Below, piece by piece: positions 43,968-53,789 of a DNA stretch of 64,000 nt. Position 1 is the stretch's first letter; each line of letters starts with the position of its first letter. A program made the translations under genes and the position numbers. The DNA is from Halobacillus halophilus DSM 2266 (GTDB lineage: Bacteria; Bacillota; Bacilli; Bacillales; Halobacillaceae), in the NCBI RefSeq assembly GCF_000284515.1, contig NC_017668.1:3968001-4032000 (forward strand), written 5' to 3'. The notes below the pieces were generated by a model. That model was not told the origin of the DNA, made no database searches, and saw only the letters and a list, made by a program, of their open reading frames with translations.

Positions 43968-45554
43968 ATGAATCCATTTACGATTATATCGTTTTTATTT
44001 TTCACAGGTTTAGTTGCTTTAATTTCCTATTATATTACGAGAAAAGAAGATTTGAATTCGCAGGATGGTTACTTCCTGGGAGGCAGGAGTCTAGGTGCAT
44101 GGACGATTGCAGGTTCATTGATGCTAACGAACCTGTCAACGGAACAATTAATCGGGCTGAACGCTCAAGGGTATTCCGACACCATTGCGGTCATGGGGTG
44201 GGAAGTAGGTGCTGCTATAGCGCTCGTCGTCGTGGCCTTTTTCCTTTTACCAAGATACTTAAAAGGCGGCATTACCACGATTCCGGACTTTCTAGAAGAC
44301 CGCTATGATTTTGGTACCAAGCAGATCGTCACGATCCTGTTCTTATTCGGCTATATATTAAATCTATTACCGCCGATTTTATATTCCGGAGCCGTTGCCA
44401 TGAATGGATTGTTCAACATTCCGGAAGCGCTGGGCATCGGCAGGATACCCTCTTTATATGTTACCGTATTAGCTATAGGAATTGTCGGCTCTATTTACGC
44501 TATTTTCGGTGGTTTGAAAGCGGTTGCCGTTTCCGACTCGATTAATGGAATTGGACTTTTATTTGGCGGGTTAATGATTCCGGTTATCGGCTTATTCGTC
44601 CTCGGCGATGGCTCCATTGGCGCCGGCTTCTCGACCATTCTGGAAAATTCTCCGGAGAAGATGAACTCCATTGGTGATTCTGACAGCCCCGTCCCATTTA
44701 GTACCATGTTTACCGGGATGCTGCTTGTGAACCTGTTCTACTGGGGTACGGCTCAGCATATTATGCAGCGGGCCATTTCAGCTAAAAGTTTAAAAGAAGG
44801 ACAAAAAGGCGTCCTGATTGCGGCCTTCTTAAAATTGCTGGGACCCATTTTTCTTATCTTACCAGGGATCATCGCTTTTAATATGTTCGGTCCGGATATG
44901 GAACCAACCAATGCTTATCCAAGACTAGTAAATGAGATTCTGCCAACACCTTTAGTAGGCTTTTTCGCGGCGGTGTTGTTTGGAGCGATTCTTTCTTCCT
45001 TTAACTCAGCTTTAAACTCATCGGTTACATTGATTGCGTTAAATATATACAAGCCCTATTTCAAACCAAAGGCTTCTGATAAAGAAGTGGTCCGTAAAGG
45101 GAAATACGTCGGTACGGTCATTGCTTTATTCGCGATCAGTATTGCGCCATTAATCGACTTAGTACCACAAGGTTTTTTCCAATACCTGCAGATGGTCAAT
45201 GGATTTTATAACGTGCCGATCTTCACAATTATGATTGTCGGTTATCTCACCAAACGAGTGCCGGCCATTGCAGCGAAGATCGCGTTGTTTGTATTTATAT
45301 CGACTTACGCAACGACGCAGTTAGTGTGGGATACTGGCTTACACTTCCTTCATATCCTGGGTATATTGTTCGTTGTATGTGCAACGCTAATGTTAATAAT
45401 CGGAAAGCTTTATCCAAGAAACGAAGATTTCTATCTAGAAGAAAAATCCAAAGTAGATATGACGCCGTGGAAGTTGTTATATCCAGTTGGAATTGCCGTA
45501 ACCATTGCGATGATTATTATCTATACACTATTATCACCGGTTGGAATTCTATAA
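43968..45554 (+). CDS. Solute:sodium symporter (SSS/SLC5 family), SGLT/YidK-like
   Basis: The 528-residue transporter has about 14 membrane helices. It carries the SSS N-terminal signature DGYFLGGRSLGAWTIAGSLM, the helix 2 segment TNLSTEQLIGLNAQG, YAIFGGLKAVAVSD near residue 175 and FGAILSSFNSALNSS near 345. These place it near sugar/sodium symporters of the SGLT group rather than proline or pantothenate carriers. GGAGAG precedes the ATG. No catabolic gene lies next to it, so the solute is not evident. A weak cre-like site lies upstream. Confidence 0.85.
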   Translation: MNPFTIISFLFFTGLVALISYYITRKEDLNSQDGYFLGGRSLGAWTIAGSLMLTNLSTEQLIGLNAQGYSDTIAVMGWEVGAAIALVVVAFFLLPRYLKGGITTIPDFLEDRYDFGTKQIVTILFLFGYILNLLPPILYSGAVAMNGLFNIPEALGIGRIPSLYVTVLAIGIVGSIYAIFGGLKAVAVSDSINGIGLLFGGLMIPVIGLFVLGDGSIGAGFSTILENSPEKMNSIGDSDSPVPFSTMFTGMLLVNLFYWGTAQHIMQRAISAKSLKEGQKGVLIAAFLKLLGPIFLILPGIIAFNMFGPDMEPTNAYPRLVNEILPTPLVGFFAAVLFGAILSSFNSALNSSVTLIALNIYKPYFKPKASDKEVVRKGKYVGTVIALFAISIAPLIDLVPQGFFQYLQMVNGFYNVPIFTIMIVGYLTKRVPAIAAKIALFVFISTYATTQLVWDTGLHFLHILGILFVVCATLMLIIGKLYPRNEDFYLEEKSKVDMTPWKLLYPVGIAVTIAMIIIYTLLSPVGIL

Positions 45555-45571
45555 AACTAACAATCTATAGC

Positions 45572-45607
45572 AAAAGGGAACTCAAAAGTTTTGAGTTCCC
45601 TTTTTAT
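45572..45607 (+). terminator. Rho-independent terminator after the symporter gene
   Basis: AAAGGGAACTCAAAA pairs with TTTTGAGTTCCCTTT and a T-run follows. Confidence 0.88.
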
Positions 45608-45773
45608 TGTAATAAATTCCCTTTAATGGAACGCTGCTTCTACAAAGGATGGATGGAATCCTTCTTTCTACTTCCATTATATCGCGAGCTGGCCGTAAAT
45701 TATAGACTACTCTTTCTATGGACCCTGATCTATACTGTTATATACAAGTCTAAACCCGGAGAGGTGTATCCAT

Positions 45774-46190
45774 TTGAATGGGAAAAAAGATGTCTTAGAC
45801 CCTGGTCCCTTCTTTCACGGTACAAAAGCCGAACTAAAAATTGGAGAGCTGTTAAAACCGCAATACCGCTCCAATTACCAGGACAAGAAATCGAACTACA
45901 TTTATTTTACGGCCTCGCTGGAAGCTGCCAAATGGGGCGCTGAATTAGCCTCCTCTTCATCTCAGGAAAGAATCTACATGGTAGAACCAGTAGGCGATTT
46001 TGAAAATGACCCGAACGTAACGGACAAAAAATTCCCTGGTAATCCTACACGCTCTTACAGGTCGAAATCACCTTTGAAAATTGTAGCTGAGCTAGGTTCA
46101 TGGGAAAGACATTCTGAGGAAGAAATCAATCACATGGTTACCTCTATTCATGAGTTACGTGCACAAGGAAAGGCTGTCATAGACGATTAA
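45774..46190 (+). CDS. arr: Rifampin ADP-ribosyltransferase
   Basis: The 138-residue enzyme transfers ADP-ribose from NAD to rifamycins and inactivates them. The hallmark blocks of Arr are present: FFHGTKAELKIGELL, SNYIYFTASLEAAKWGAELA, VEPVGDFENDPNVTDKKFPG and NPTRSYRSKSPLKIV. Length is the same as known Arr proteins. The TTG start has GGAGAGG upstream. It stands alone between two terminators, without integron or transposon signs, so it looks like an intrinsic chromosomal gene. Confidence 0.93.
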   Translation: MNGKKDVLDPGPFFHGTKAELKIGELLKPQYRSNYQDKKSNYIYFTASLEAAKWGAELASSSSQERIYMVEPVGDFENDPNVTDKKFPGNPTRSYRSKSPLKIVAELGSWERHSEEEINHMVTSIHELRAQGKAVIDD

Positions 46191-46210
46191 TCCTTGCCCC
46201 AATACCACTA

Positions 46211-46250
46211 AGAAAGCTCTGACCCTTAATGGATCAGAGCTTTCTTTTTT
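46211..46250. terminator. Bidirectional terminator between arr and cidB
   Basis: AGAAAGCTCTGA (46211-46222) pairs with TCAGAGCTTTCT (46234-46245) followed by TTTTT, between convergent genes. Confidence 0.88.
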
Positions 46251-46251
46251 A

Positions 46252-46941
46252 TTACAACAGCAACAGCGTCAGTCCCGGCGCAATAATCGAGACAATCACC
46301 GCACTCAGGATCATTGCTACCGTACTGATCGAGCCTTCCAGCGTATCCCGTTCCATCGAAGCCGCCGTGCCGATCGCGTGGGAAGCACTGCCCATCCCGA
46401 CACCCCGGCCAATCCGGTGGGTCAGACCGCTGTAACGCATGACGACGGGATGAATCAGCATCCCGCCGATCCCGGCGATCATCACGAATACGGCGGTGAG
46501 CGGCATTACGCCGCCAGTGGACTCGGAGATTGACATCGCAACAGGTGTCGTGACCGATTTAGGCACGATCGAATGGATAATCTGGCTGCTGAAGCCGGCC
46601 CATTTACTAAGCAAGAGACCAGAGCTGATGCCGACCACCGCTCCGATTGTGGTCCCCGTCATGATGGGCACAAGCATCTTTCTCAGAATCTCCCGGTGCT
46701 GATAGAGCGGGTAAGCGAGCGCCACAACCGCCGGACCTAACAGACGATCAATCCATTTCCCGCCTACCATATACGTATCATAAGGAATTTGAAAAAGCAG
46801 CAGAAACACGATGATCACAATGGTCGCGACAATGACAGGTGTTGTGTAGATGCGGCGGTGCTTCCGGTAAAGTTGGAGAGACCCGATGTAAGCAGCAATC
46901 GTGAACCCGATCATAAATAAAGCCACAAGCGTAGGATTCAT
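46252..46941 (-). CDS. cidB: CidB/LrgB-family membrane protein
   Basis: The 229-residue LrgB-type protein has seven or more membrane helices and the family segments PKSVTTPVAMSIS and RGVGMGSASHAIGTA. It works with CidA in the holin-like control of murein hydrolase activity or organic acid efflux. The ATG at 46941 has AAGGAGGG upstream and overlaps the cidA stop by 4 bases. Confidence 0.9.
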   Translation of the reverse strand: MNPTLVALFMIGFTIAAYIGSLQLYRKHRRIYTTPVIVATIVIIVFLLLFQIPYDTYMVGGKWIDRLLGPAVVALAYPLYQHREILRKMLVPIMTGTTIGAVVGISSGLLLSKWAGFSSQIIHSIVPKSVTTPVAMSISESTGGVMPLTAVFVMIAGIGGMLIHPVVMRYSGLTHRIGRGVGMGSASHAIGTAASMERDTLEGSISTVAMILSAVIVSIIAPGLTLLLL

Positions 46942-47309
46942 GCTTCTTCCCTCCTTTTCACCATCCACTGGGTCACCCGACCAGCCAGCGCCATGACGAG
47001 CGCCGTACTGAAGAGACCAATTACAATCAGCAGCACGCCTTTTCCTTGAAATACATACGCATAGCTGATGATGCCTACCGTCGCTGGTATGAAAAAGAAG
47101 GGCAGGTGTCTAACCATAAATGAGACTCCTTGTTGCAGAATCCACTCCGGTACCAGTTTTAAAGATAGTAACGTGAACAGGATCAAGAGGCCGATCACAC
47201 TGCCCGGAATGAACAGATTAAACAGGTTCTGGATCCCTTTGCCTGCTAAATAAATCAAATATAACATGGCAATTTGTATAGGTATGATGATTGCTTTGTC
47301 TTTGAACAA
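46938..47309 (-). CDS. cidA: CidA/LrgA-family holin-like protein
   Basis: The 123-residue protein has four membrane helices and the CidA/LrgA signature LFIPGSVIGLLILF followed by FFFIPATVGIISY. I place the start at the TTG at 47309, where GAAGGA is seven bases upstream and the length becomes that of the family. The frame runs 40 codons further upstream without similarity. It is co-translated with cidB. Confidence 0.88.
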   Translation of the reverse strand: MFKDKAIIIPIQIAMLYLIYLAGKGIQNLFNLFIPGSVIGLLILFTLLSLKLVPEWILQQGVSFMVRHLPFFFIPATVGIISYAYVFQGKGVLLIVIGLFSTALVMALAGRVTQWMVKRREEA

Positions 47310-47402
47310 CTTGAATCCTTCTTTCCATGGAAAATTTTGCAATTTTGTGAGATTGAATATAGAATAACTTAGAATCCATTCTATTTTAAGGGAGAGGGTC
47401 CT

Positions 47403-47642
47403 TTGAAGATTATGAAAAACATAGTTCAAGGGCTTACCCTCGTTTTCCCGTTTATACTAGTGGGATATCTATTATTAACAAGATACACAGACTTACCTTA
47501 TTCCTCAGGCTTGACCATTCTATCCTTTTTCTTGATGATGATGTTTTTGGGAATCGACTTTTTATTGGAAAAAAGAAAACCCGCTGCCTGGATTTTTATA
47601 AGTACAAGTGTACTCATATTGCTTATGATGTTTCTTTACTAA
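47403..47642 (+). CDS. Small membrane protein, unknown function
   Basis: The 79-residue protein has three strongly hydrophobic helices and a short basic loop (LLEKRKPAAW). The TTG start lies after GGGAGAGGG; an ATG three codons later is possible. It is divergent from cidA with about 90 bases between. No family was recognised. Confidence 0.5.
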   Translation: MKIMKNIVQGLTLVFPFILVGYLLLTRYTDLPYSSGLTILSFFLMMMFLGIDFLLEKRKPAAWIFISTSVLILLMMFLY

Positions 47643-47841
47643 AAAGGCTTCGTCCAGGTTAAAGACGAGGATTTTCTACTAAACTCACCAGATAAGACCT
47701 CTTAAGATACCTCCACTATGATAACTTTATTTCTGATGAATTTACAGCATTAAAAAAAGCACCCGACCCTCTGGGAGAGAACAGGTGCAGAACGATCATC
47801 ATAGAAAACGATTACACGTTTTTCTAACTTCTTTCAGTTGC

Positions 47842-48948
47842 TCACATCGACCGCTTCGAACGCTTATCGTTATACATTTTCTTATCAACCAACGTGTACA
47901 GCTCATCCATTGACATCCCCTCTTGATAAACCTGGTAGCCATAGCTGAAGCTTAAACTTTGCAACAAAGGATCATCACTTTTTTCAAGCAAACGGTGAAT
48001 GCTGGACACATAAGTATCAATATCCCTGCCGTTCTCTACCAGGACGATAAACTCGTCGCCCCCCAGCCGTGCAGCCAGGGCCTGGTTAGGAAAGGCATCT
48101 ACAAGGACCCGTCCAAATTCGATTAAGACCTGGTCCCCTTTATAATGGCCATACTCATCGTTAATGTGCTTAAAATCATTCAAATCGATCAGCACAATTC
48201 CAAACGCACGCTCCCTTTCGATCAGGTGCTGAAGGTAAGTTTCATAGCTCTGCCGGTTATACAGATTCGTCAGGTAATCCTGCTCGGTCGCAGTCGATTC
48301 AAGAAATGTGTACGCCATAAGAACGACAAGCACAATCGATGTCCAGGAAAAATACAACTGCTTATCAAACAGCTGAACGAACATCCCGACAATGGGTAAA
48401 GCGAAGAAAATAAGGAAGATCCATTTCACAGGGGAAGAAATTCTGCCGCGGTTACGAACCACCATCACACAAATAGCGATGTATTGACCAATTAGAAGCG
48501 CGTTATGTAAGTCTTTATAATCACCGCTTATGTAGTTATGGCTAGAAGGGTCCACATCAAAATAAACAGGATACATAAGGTTCACGAGCAGTATAAACAA
48601 AGTGAGAACACTGAGGTGCTGGTAGAACCACCTCCTATAAACACGAGAGGGGTTTCCAAACAGGTGGTAATCGACATAGGAAAGCATTAGACCACCGAGC
48701 ACCGGGCCGCATAGAAACAGAATAAAATTGGTCGAGTACTCGAGGACATAGGCACCATTGAAGAATTTACCGTCAAAAATCCAGGTCAGCGGTTCAAAGA
48801 CGATCGCCACAGCCGCAACCACCATAATCATCTTCAACAGACGCTTACTGAAGCTTTTCACTCTGGATTTTGCCCGCATAATGATAAAGAGCACAGCAAG
48901 AATCATGATCGCAAAGATATTTACTTGAAATTGCACGACATAGTCCAT
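47842..48948 (-). CDS. Membrane diguanylate cyclase (GGDEF)
   Basis: The 368-residue protein has an N-terminal block of seven or eight membrane helices (residues about 5-205) and a C-terminal GGDEF domain. The active site ARLGGDEFIVLVE is complete, and the domain starts with DYLTNLYNRQSYE. It should make cyclic di-GMP in response to a membrane signal. No EAL domain and no clear RxxD inhibitory site were seen. AGAAGAG precedes the ATG. Confidence 0.9.
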   Translation of the reverse strand: MDYVVQFQVNIFAIMILAVLFIIMRAKSRVKSFSKRLLKMIMVVAAVAIVFEPLTWIFDGKFFNGAYVLEYSTNFILFLCGPVLGGLMLSYVDYHLFGNPSRVYRRWFYQHLSVLTLFILLVNLMYPVYFDVDPSSHNYISGDYKDLHNALLIGQYIAICVMVVRNRGRISSPVKWIFLIFFALPIVGMFVQLFDKQLYFSWTSIVLVVLMAYTFLESTATEQDYLTNLYNRQSYETYLQHLIERERAFGIVLIDLNDFKHINDEYGHYKGDQVLIEFGRVLVDAFPNQALAARLGGDEFIVLVENGRDIDTYVSSIHRLLEKSDDPLLQSLSFSYGYQVYQEGMSMDELYTLVDKKMYNDKRSKRSM

Positions 48949-49241
48949 GTCTCTTCTGCCCCTTATTTGTCATATTTGAGAGCTTGGTGTTCTTCGAATC
49001 TATTTCTTACATCTTACTCTAATTCTTTTGTCCTGGTCAAAACATTATTAAGAACAAAAAGGACGACCCTTCCCGTTGAAGACCGCCCTTTTGCTTATTA
49101 TCTTTTCTTATAACTTTAAAACGAAGAGAAACCGTGGATAAGACATGAATGAAGAACTATTATTTTGTAAAAAAATAGGTCTTTTTACGTTTTCTTTAAA
49201 CTATGAAAGGGGAAGTTTTATAAACATAGGGAGGAGATCGT

Positions 49242-49688
49242 GTGGAAGAACTGCTACGGGATTACGGATCAACTGGGACAGTATGGATTTGGCTGGTGGT
49301 AGCGATCCTGATTGCGGCGGGAGGCGTAGCTTTATCAATCGCTATTTCGAAGGGCAAGTTTGACTTGCCACGTGTGAAAATCGACCGCCTGCGCTACGGG
49401 TCCTGGGCACTCGTGTTCATAGGAGTGTTGATAGCTTTATTTACGCTTGCAGATGGGGAGATCACCTTCTCGCAAAACAATAGGGCATTAGAACAATGGA
49501 ATGAAGACGGCTACTATGTAGAAAACTACGGAGAAATCGAAGAACGAGACGGAGAAACGATTCAAGTGAAAGAGGGAGCGCAGGAAACGGTCACAGAGAA
49601 GAAAGCTGATCATATCCTGACCGGCTGCGACCGGGATGTGTATGCAGAAATAACCAACGGAGATGTATGGATATGTGTTACTGAATAG
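49242..49688 (+). CDS. Small membrane-anchored protein, unknown function
   Basis: The 148-residue protein has two membrane helices (about residues 14-36 and 52-70) and an acidic C-terminal part (EEWNEDGYY-like, EIEERDGETIQVKEG) with two Cys-containing segments near the end. The GTG start follows AGGGAGGAG. It has its own terminator. No family was recognised. Confidence 0.6.
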   Translation: MEELLRDYGSTGTVWIWLVVAILIAAGGVALSIAISKGKFDLPRVKIDRLRYGSWALVFIGVLIALFTLADGEITFSQNNRALEQWNEDGYYVENYGEIEERDGETIQVKEGAQETVTEKKADHILTGCDRDVYAEITNGDVWICVTE

Positions 49689-49689
49689 A

Positions 49690-49725
49690 AAAAAGGGCGA
49701 TCCTCTCCGTGAGGATCGCCCTTTC
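49690..49725. terminator. Bidirectional terminator
   Basis: AAAGGGCGATCCTC pairs with GAGGATCGCCCTTT between two convergent genes. Confidence 0.88.
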
Positions 49726-49727
49726 GC

Positions 49728-50597
49728 TTATTGCTTTTCTTCTAAAAACTCGCGCATATAACGATTGACCGTTTCAGGCTGTTCATGATGCGGAGCATGG
49801 CTGACCCCTTCCATACGATGAATCGTTAGGTCACGCACATAGTCTTCCACTCCGTCCAGATTGCTGTTTTCAAAAGCAGGATCCGCATCGCCCCAGATGA
49901 TCAACGTCGGTGACTCGAACATTTCATAAGGCAGATCCAGCGGCTGTTTCACTTGCTCCTCGAACGGATAGAACGAAGCCGCCCGATAATAATGAAGCAT
50001 CGATTTCATCGCACCCGGCTGCATCCATGCCTCTATGTACTTCTGCTCATCCTCTTCGGTCAGATACCCCTTCTTCTTACCAGGTTCCGTCATCATCTTT
50101 CTCAACCGCTCCGCATTGTTCTCCAGCAGCTTATCGTGCGAGTCCGTACGCTGGAAATAGCCCATATAACTGCTCGCTTCGCGCTGCCCCGGATTCTCCT
50201 TCAGTTCACGCCTGAACGTGTACGGATGAGGCGCATCAAACATGATCAGTTTCTTCACATAGTCAGGCTCCGTGTACGCAAGCGTCCACGCAATCGCCCC
50301 GCCCCAGTCATGAGCGACTAAAACGCAGTCCTTCTCCCCGAAGGATTCAATCAGCTGCTTCACATCCTCAACCAGCACCGGCATGTCGTAAGAAGAAACC
50401 TCTTCAGGCTTATCTGAAAGGTTATACCCTCTCATATCCACCGCGACAACACGATAATCCTTCGAGAATTCTGCGATTTGGTGATGCCAGTTGTACCAGA
50501 AGTAAGGGAACCCGTGGAGAAACAGCATGAGCTCGCCTTCTCCTTCTGTGACGTAATGAAGATTGACTTCGTTGACTTTCACATATCCTTCTTGCAT
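49728..50597 (-). CDS. Alpha/beta hydrolase, epoxide hydrolase-like
   Basis: The 289-residue enzyme has oxyanion motif LFLHGFPYFWYNW and nucleophile elbow VLVAHDWGGAIAW. The nucleophile is Asp, as in epoxide hydrolases and haloalkane dehalogenases. The later acid is in IIWGDADPAF and the His in GVSHAPHHEQP. The ATG at 50597 has AGGTGG eight bases upstream. The exact substrate is not evident. Confidence 0.85.
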   Translation of the reverse strand: MQEGYVKVNEVNLHYVTEGEGELMLFLHGFPYFWYNWHHQIAEFSKDYRVVAVDMRGYNLSDKPEEVSSYDMPVLVEDVKQLIESFGEKDCVLVAHDWGGAIAWTLAYTEPDYVKKLIMFDAPHPYTFRRELKENPGQREASSYMGYFQRTDSHDKLLENNAERLRKMMTEPGKKKGYLTEEDEQKYIEAWMQPGAMKSMLHYYRAASFYPFEEQVKQPLDLPYEMFESPTLIIWGDADPAFENSNLDGVEDYVRDLTIHRMEGVSHAPHHEQPETVNRYMREFLEEKQ

Positions 50598-50936
50598 GAT
50601 TCCTACCACCTTTCTTACAAATACTTTCAATATGGTGCCACTGTACTCCTCTCTAATCGTTTAATCAATTAGAAGGTATCTTATTTAGGTAAATTAGTAA
50701 AATAACCCAATCGAAAAGCTATATGAATTAGATCAGATGCAGTTCAGTCACGTAATAAAAATGTTTTCGAATCATCATCTCCCCAGTCATTCATAAAGGT
50801 TTTTTATTAAAATAACTTTTCTTAATAGATTGCGAATGTTTTAAAAACTATTTTTGTTTTTCTGACGGTCCTAAATGAGAATATATTTAATAATTTACAA
50901 GTTAAGAAAATAAAGGATGTAAGGAGGGAATGATGG
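50598..50936. other. AT-rich intergenic region
   Basis: It separates two divergent genes at the edge of the accessory island. No repeat, RNA motif or gene was recognised. Confidence 0.45.
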
Positions 50937-51137
50937 ATGTTGAAAAAACCGAGTAGTATATCCATATTTATAAGCGGGATCTCTTTAGGGATAGCCTTAA
51001 TTCTTGTACTATCTTATTCGCAGCCGAACCTGCCTACTTTTGCCATTTTCTTGTTCACACTGGTTACAGGTGTTATTGGAATGATCTTTGGAATAGTCGG
51101 TCTGTTTAGAGATAAAGGAATGATAAAAAACCTGTAA
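50937..51137 (+). CDS. Small membrane protein, unknown function
   Basis: The 66-residue protein has two membrane helices joined by a short polar loop (SQPNLPT) and a basic C-terminus. AAGGAGGGA is about ten bases before the ATG; TTG in the next codon is an alternative start. It is the last plus-strand gene before the island and is closed by a strong terminator. Confidence 0.55.
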   Translation: MLKKPSSISIFISGISLGIALILVLSYSQPNLPTFAIFLFTLVTGVIGMIFGIVGLFRDKGMIKNL

Positions 51138-51172
51138 CAGCCGCTATTCCCACAGGCTGTAGCAGGTTTTTT
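51126..51172 (+). terminator. Terminator overlapping the end of the small membrane gene
   Basis: AAAAACCTG and CAGCC (51126-51142) pair with GGCTG and CAGGTTTTT (51155-51171) with a mismatched TAA/TAG centre. The gene's stop codon is inside the stem. It may also stop the convergent island operon. Confidence 0.75.
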
Positions 51173-51227
51173 TATTTAGTGGTACGTATGTGTGACCCTA
51201 ATAATTTTATTTTATGATCCCCAAATA

Positions 51228-53789
51228 TTAATCAAATAAAGCAATTATATCAGATAAGTTTACCGTTGGATCCGGGGTCAACACTCCTCGTTCAATGGCA
51301 GAGAGCATACGGTCTTCCTTATCCATTAAGCGATAATAAATGCGTTCATCAAGCGAATTTCGCTCATCTTTCTGACCTTGTAACATCAGAAAGTAATATT
51401 GAGTGTAAGCATCTTTCTTTAAACCCAGACGATGGATCCGATCGCGTGATTGGAGAAGGTGTGTCAGGTTAAAGGAATATTCCAAATAAATGGCATCGTG
51501 GCAAGTATGATGTAATGAAACTGACTCACCTAATGTATGAGGATTGGTGATCAAAACATCGATTTTACTGTTTAAAAATTCTTCAATAATAGTATTGCGA
51601 TCTTGCTGCTTAGTTTCACCATAAATAACTTTTGCATTAATGCCTCTTTGATGAAAGTCATGTTTAAGAGATAACATCGTATCAACAAAAATACACCATA
51701 TTATTGTTTGCTTTTTCTCTTTACACAGTGAGCTTGCTAAGTTAATGGCCTCATGGTATTTTGACGTTTTGGGCAAACTACGAATTAAATTAACTTCTTC
51801 CTCTGTAAATTGAATTCTATCTGAATCCACTGAGTTCCAAGGGTTCTCAAGGTTATTGGAATCTTCACCGTACATTTCAACATAATCAATACTGTTTAGT
51901 AAAAGTAACGGATTTACAGAAGCTTGAATCAAACGAATGTAGAGATGGAAAACGGAATGTCCATACTTTCGATACAATAAATTAAGAAGCTGTTGTTCTT
52001 GTTCATTAGCCATTACGTATAACAATTCATTTTCTCTCGCCGGCGGCACCTGGAGTTGAGCTTTGGTGGTTCGCCAAAAAAACGGATATAATAAATCATT
52101 GATTCGTTCAATCATAACTGCATTAGGATTTTTCAATTGATCCTTTCTGAAATTAAAGTACAATCCGTACTCATCATCATATAAGATTTTTAACAAATTA
52201 TATATATCTTCATACGAATTAGGAATGGGGGTACCAGTTAAAGCATATTTAAGTTTAGCACGTTTGGTGACGGCCATCACCGATTGCGCACGAGAACTTT
52301 CAATGCCCTTAATTTTATGTACCTCATCTAAAATAAGCATCGTCCGCTCATCGATTACGCTGCTTAGAACATCCTGGTATTTTTGAACAGATTCATAATT
52401 GACTAATATTATATTGCATTTTCCAGCCTCGGTTATAAACTCGGTCGGTGAATATTTATGACTCTGAACATCTAGTACTCGTAGTGTCTTATTTTCTCCA
52501 AAGTTTTCGCGAAACTCTTGCTTCCATGCCAAGAATGAGTTTTTTGGACCAATCATGACAATCTTATCAACATTATCAACTTCAGGTGATGTTAAATAAG
52601 AAAAAACAAGGTATGCCATGGTGGTTTTCCCAGCCCCGGGCACTGAAAAATTTGAAGCTCTCTGCATTTCATACATATAAAAGCCGCTCCAAAGCTGAAC
52701 GTCTCGCGGTTGTCTTGCCATAGCCTTTACGGCAATTTCTTTAAACTCTTTAAACCTTTCGGCAATTACCGGATCCAAATCTTCTTGATAATATTTAATC
52801 GCTGTTCCATAATCAGCTCGTTCTTTAATATAATATGCCTTTTGTGAGATAAATTGCTGTAGCGCTTCGGTTATAACAATTTCAAATTTTTTTCGTTTGG
52901 CGAATTTTGTTAGATGTTTAATAATATCTTGTAAATGAAGATGTGTTAAATTTTTCTCGAAATTTGGGAAACTGCCGTTTATATACGCAAACAACTTCGA
53001 CTGAAAGATAGACTCCGTTCCTTTGATAGTGTACGAGCTGACATTGTCGTGTACGACTAATTGGTCATCTACATAATCCAAAATAAGCGAATTGGGTGTT
53101 AATAGTGTTGAATTCAAAATAAGTTTCCCCTTATCATATTGAACCAATTTTTGTTTAATGATCTCATCAATATCTTTTACAAAGACGTATCCGTCTTTTG
53201 ATCCGCCTTGCCAGAGCTCTTCAAAATGTGTAATCGCTCGAGTAATCCGCTGTGAATCAAATGGAGCACTTTTCCAAGATGCAGTGACATCAAAAGCTTC
53301 ATAATTTTTTGTAAGGGCAGCTGCTGTTTCATTATTCGAGCCACTAAAGTAAATAAGGTTTCCATCTACATCCTGACAAATGCCATATTTACTATGAAAT
53401 AACCCACTATGCGTGAAGCCCATTTTAATATCAATCACACCTTGAGCAATTAAATGGGCGAAGTTTCTAACATTACGTTGTTCTTCTAAGCTAAGTTTTC
53501 GAAAATCGCTTGGTAGCTCAGGAATTATTGTTTTTCTTAATGAATAGCCTGCTTTGAGTATTTCGTAGTCCTGAAGGCTAATTTCATGAGATATGATAAA
53601 GCGCATTTTTCCATTATGGCTAACCAAACCTTCTATTCCTTTGGCGTAAGCAGCTAATGATTTAAAACTAAAATAGGCACTTACCCGATCGTATTTCACT
53701 GTTTTTTCTAGTACAGGTATATAAAAAGCATTTGTAATATTCTCTTCATTTGAAAAATAGGACGGTTGCAAGTTGAGCGCTTTATACAC
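51228..53789 (-). CDS. HKD (phospholipase D-like) nuclease fused to SNF2/DEAD-like helicase; defence module 1
   Basis: The 853-residue protein has two parts. Residues about 30-200 form a PLD-type domain with HSKYGICQD (His132, Lys134) and the closing GSNNE (about 150-154), one HKD set. Residues about 360-850 form an SF2/SNF2 helicase: Walker A VPGAGKTT (about 383-390), DEVH (488-491), LTGTP (about 517-521), and C-terminal motifs DVLITNP and SRDRIHRLG. I place the start at the GTG at 53789, six bases after GAGG; the frame runs 26 codons further into the ParB-like gene. It overlaps that gene by 8 bases. It probably translocates on DNA and cuts it, which is inference. Confidence 0.82.
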   Translation of the reverse strand: MYKALNLQPSYFSNEENITNAFYIPVLEKTVKYDRVSAYFSFKSLAAYAKGIEGLVSHNGKMRFIISHEISLQDYEILKAGYSLRKTIIPELPSDFRKLSLEEQRNVRNFAHLIAQGVIDIKMGFTHSGLFHSKYGICQDVDGNLIYFSGSNNETAAALTKNYEAFDVTASWKSAPFDSQRITRAITHFEELWQGGSKDGYVFVKDIDEIIKQKLVQYDKGKLILNSTLLTPNSLILDYVDDQLVVHDNVSSYTIKGTESIFQSKLFAYINGSFPNFEKNLTHLHLQDIIKHLTKFAKRKKFEIVITEALQQFISQKAYYIKERADYGTAIKYYQEDLDPVIAERFKEFKEIAVKAMARQPRDVQLWSGFYMYEMQRASNFSVPGAGKTTMAYLVFSYLTSPEVDNVDKIVMIGPKNSFLAWKQEFRENFGENKTLRVLDVQSHKYSPTEFITEAGKCNIILVNYESVQKYQDVLSSVIDERTMLILDEVHKIKGIESSRAQSVMAVTKRAKLKYALTGTPIPNSYEDIYNLLKILYDDEYGLYFNFRKDQLKNPNAVMIERINDLLYPFFWRTTKAQLQVPPARENELLYVMANEQEQQLLNLLYRKYGHSVFHLYIRLIQASVNPLLLLNSIDYVEMYGEDSNNLENPWNSVDSDRIQFTEEEVNLIRSLPKTSKYHEAINLASSLCKEKKQTIIWCIFVDTMLSLKHDFHQRGINAKVIYGETKQQDRNTIIEEFLNSKIDVLITNPHTLGESVSLHHTCHDAIYLEYSFNLTHLLQSRDRIHRLGLKKDAYTQYYFLMLQGQKDERNSLDERIYYRLMDKEDRMLSAIERGVLTPDPTVNLSDIIALFD

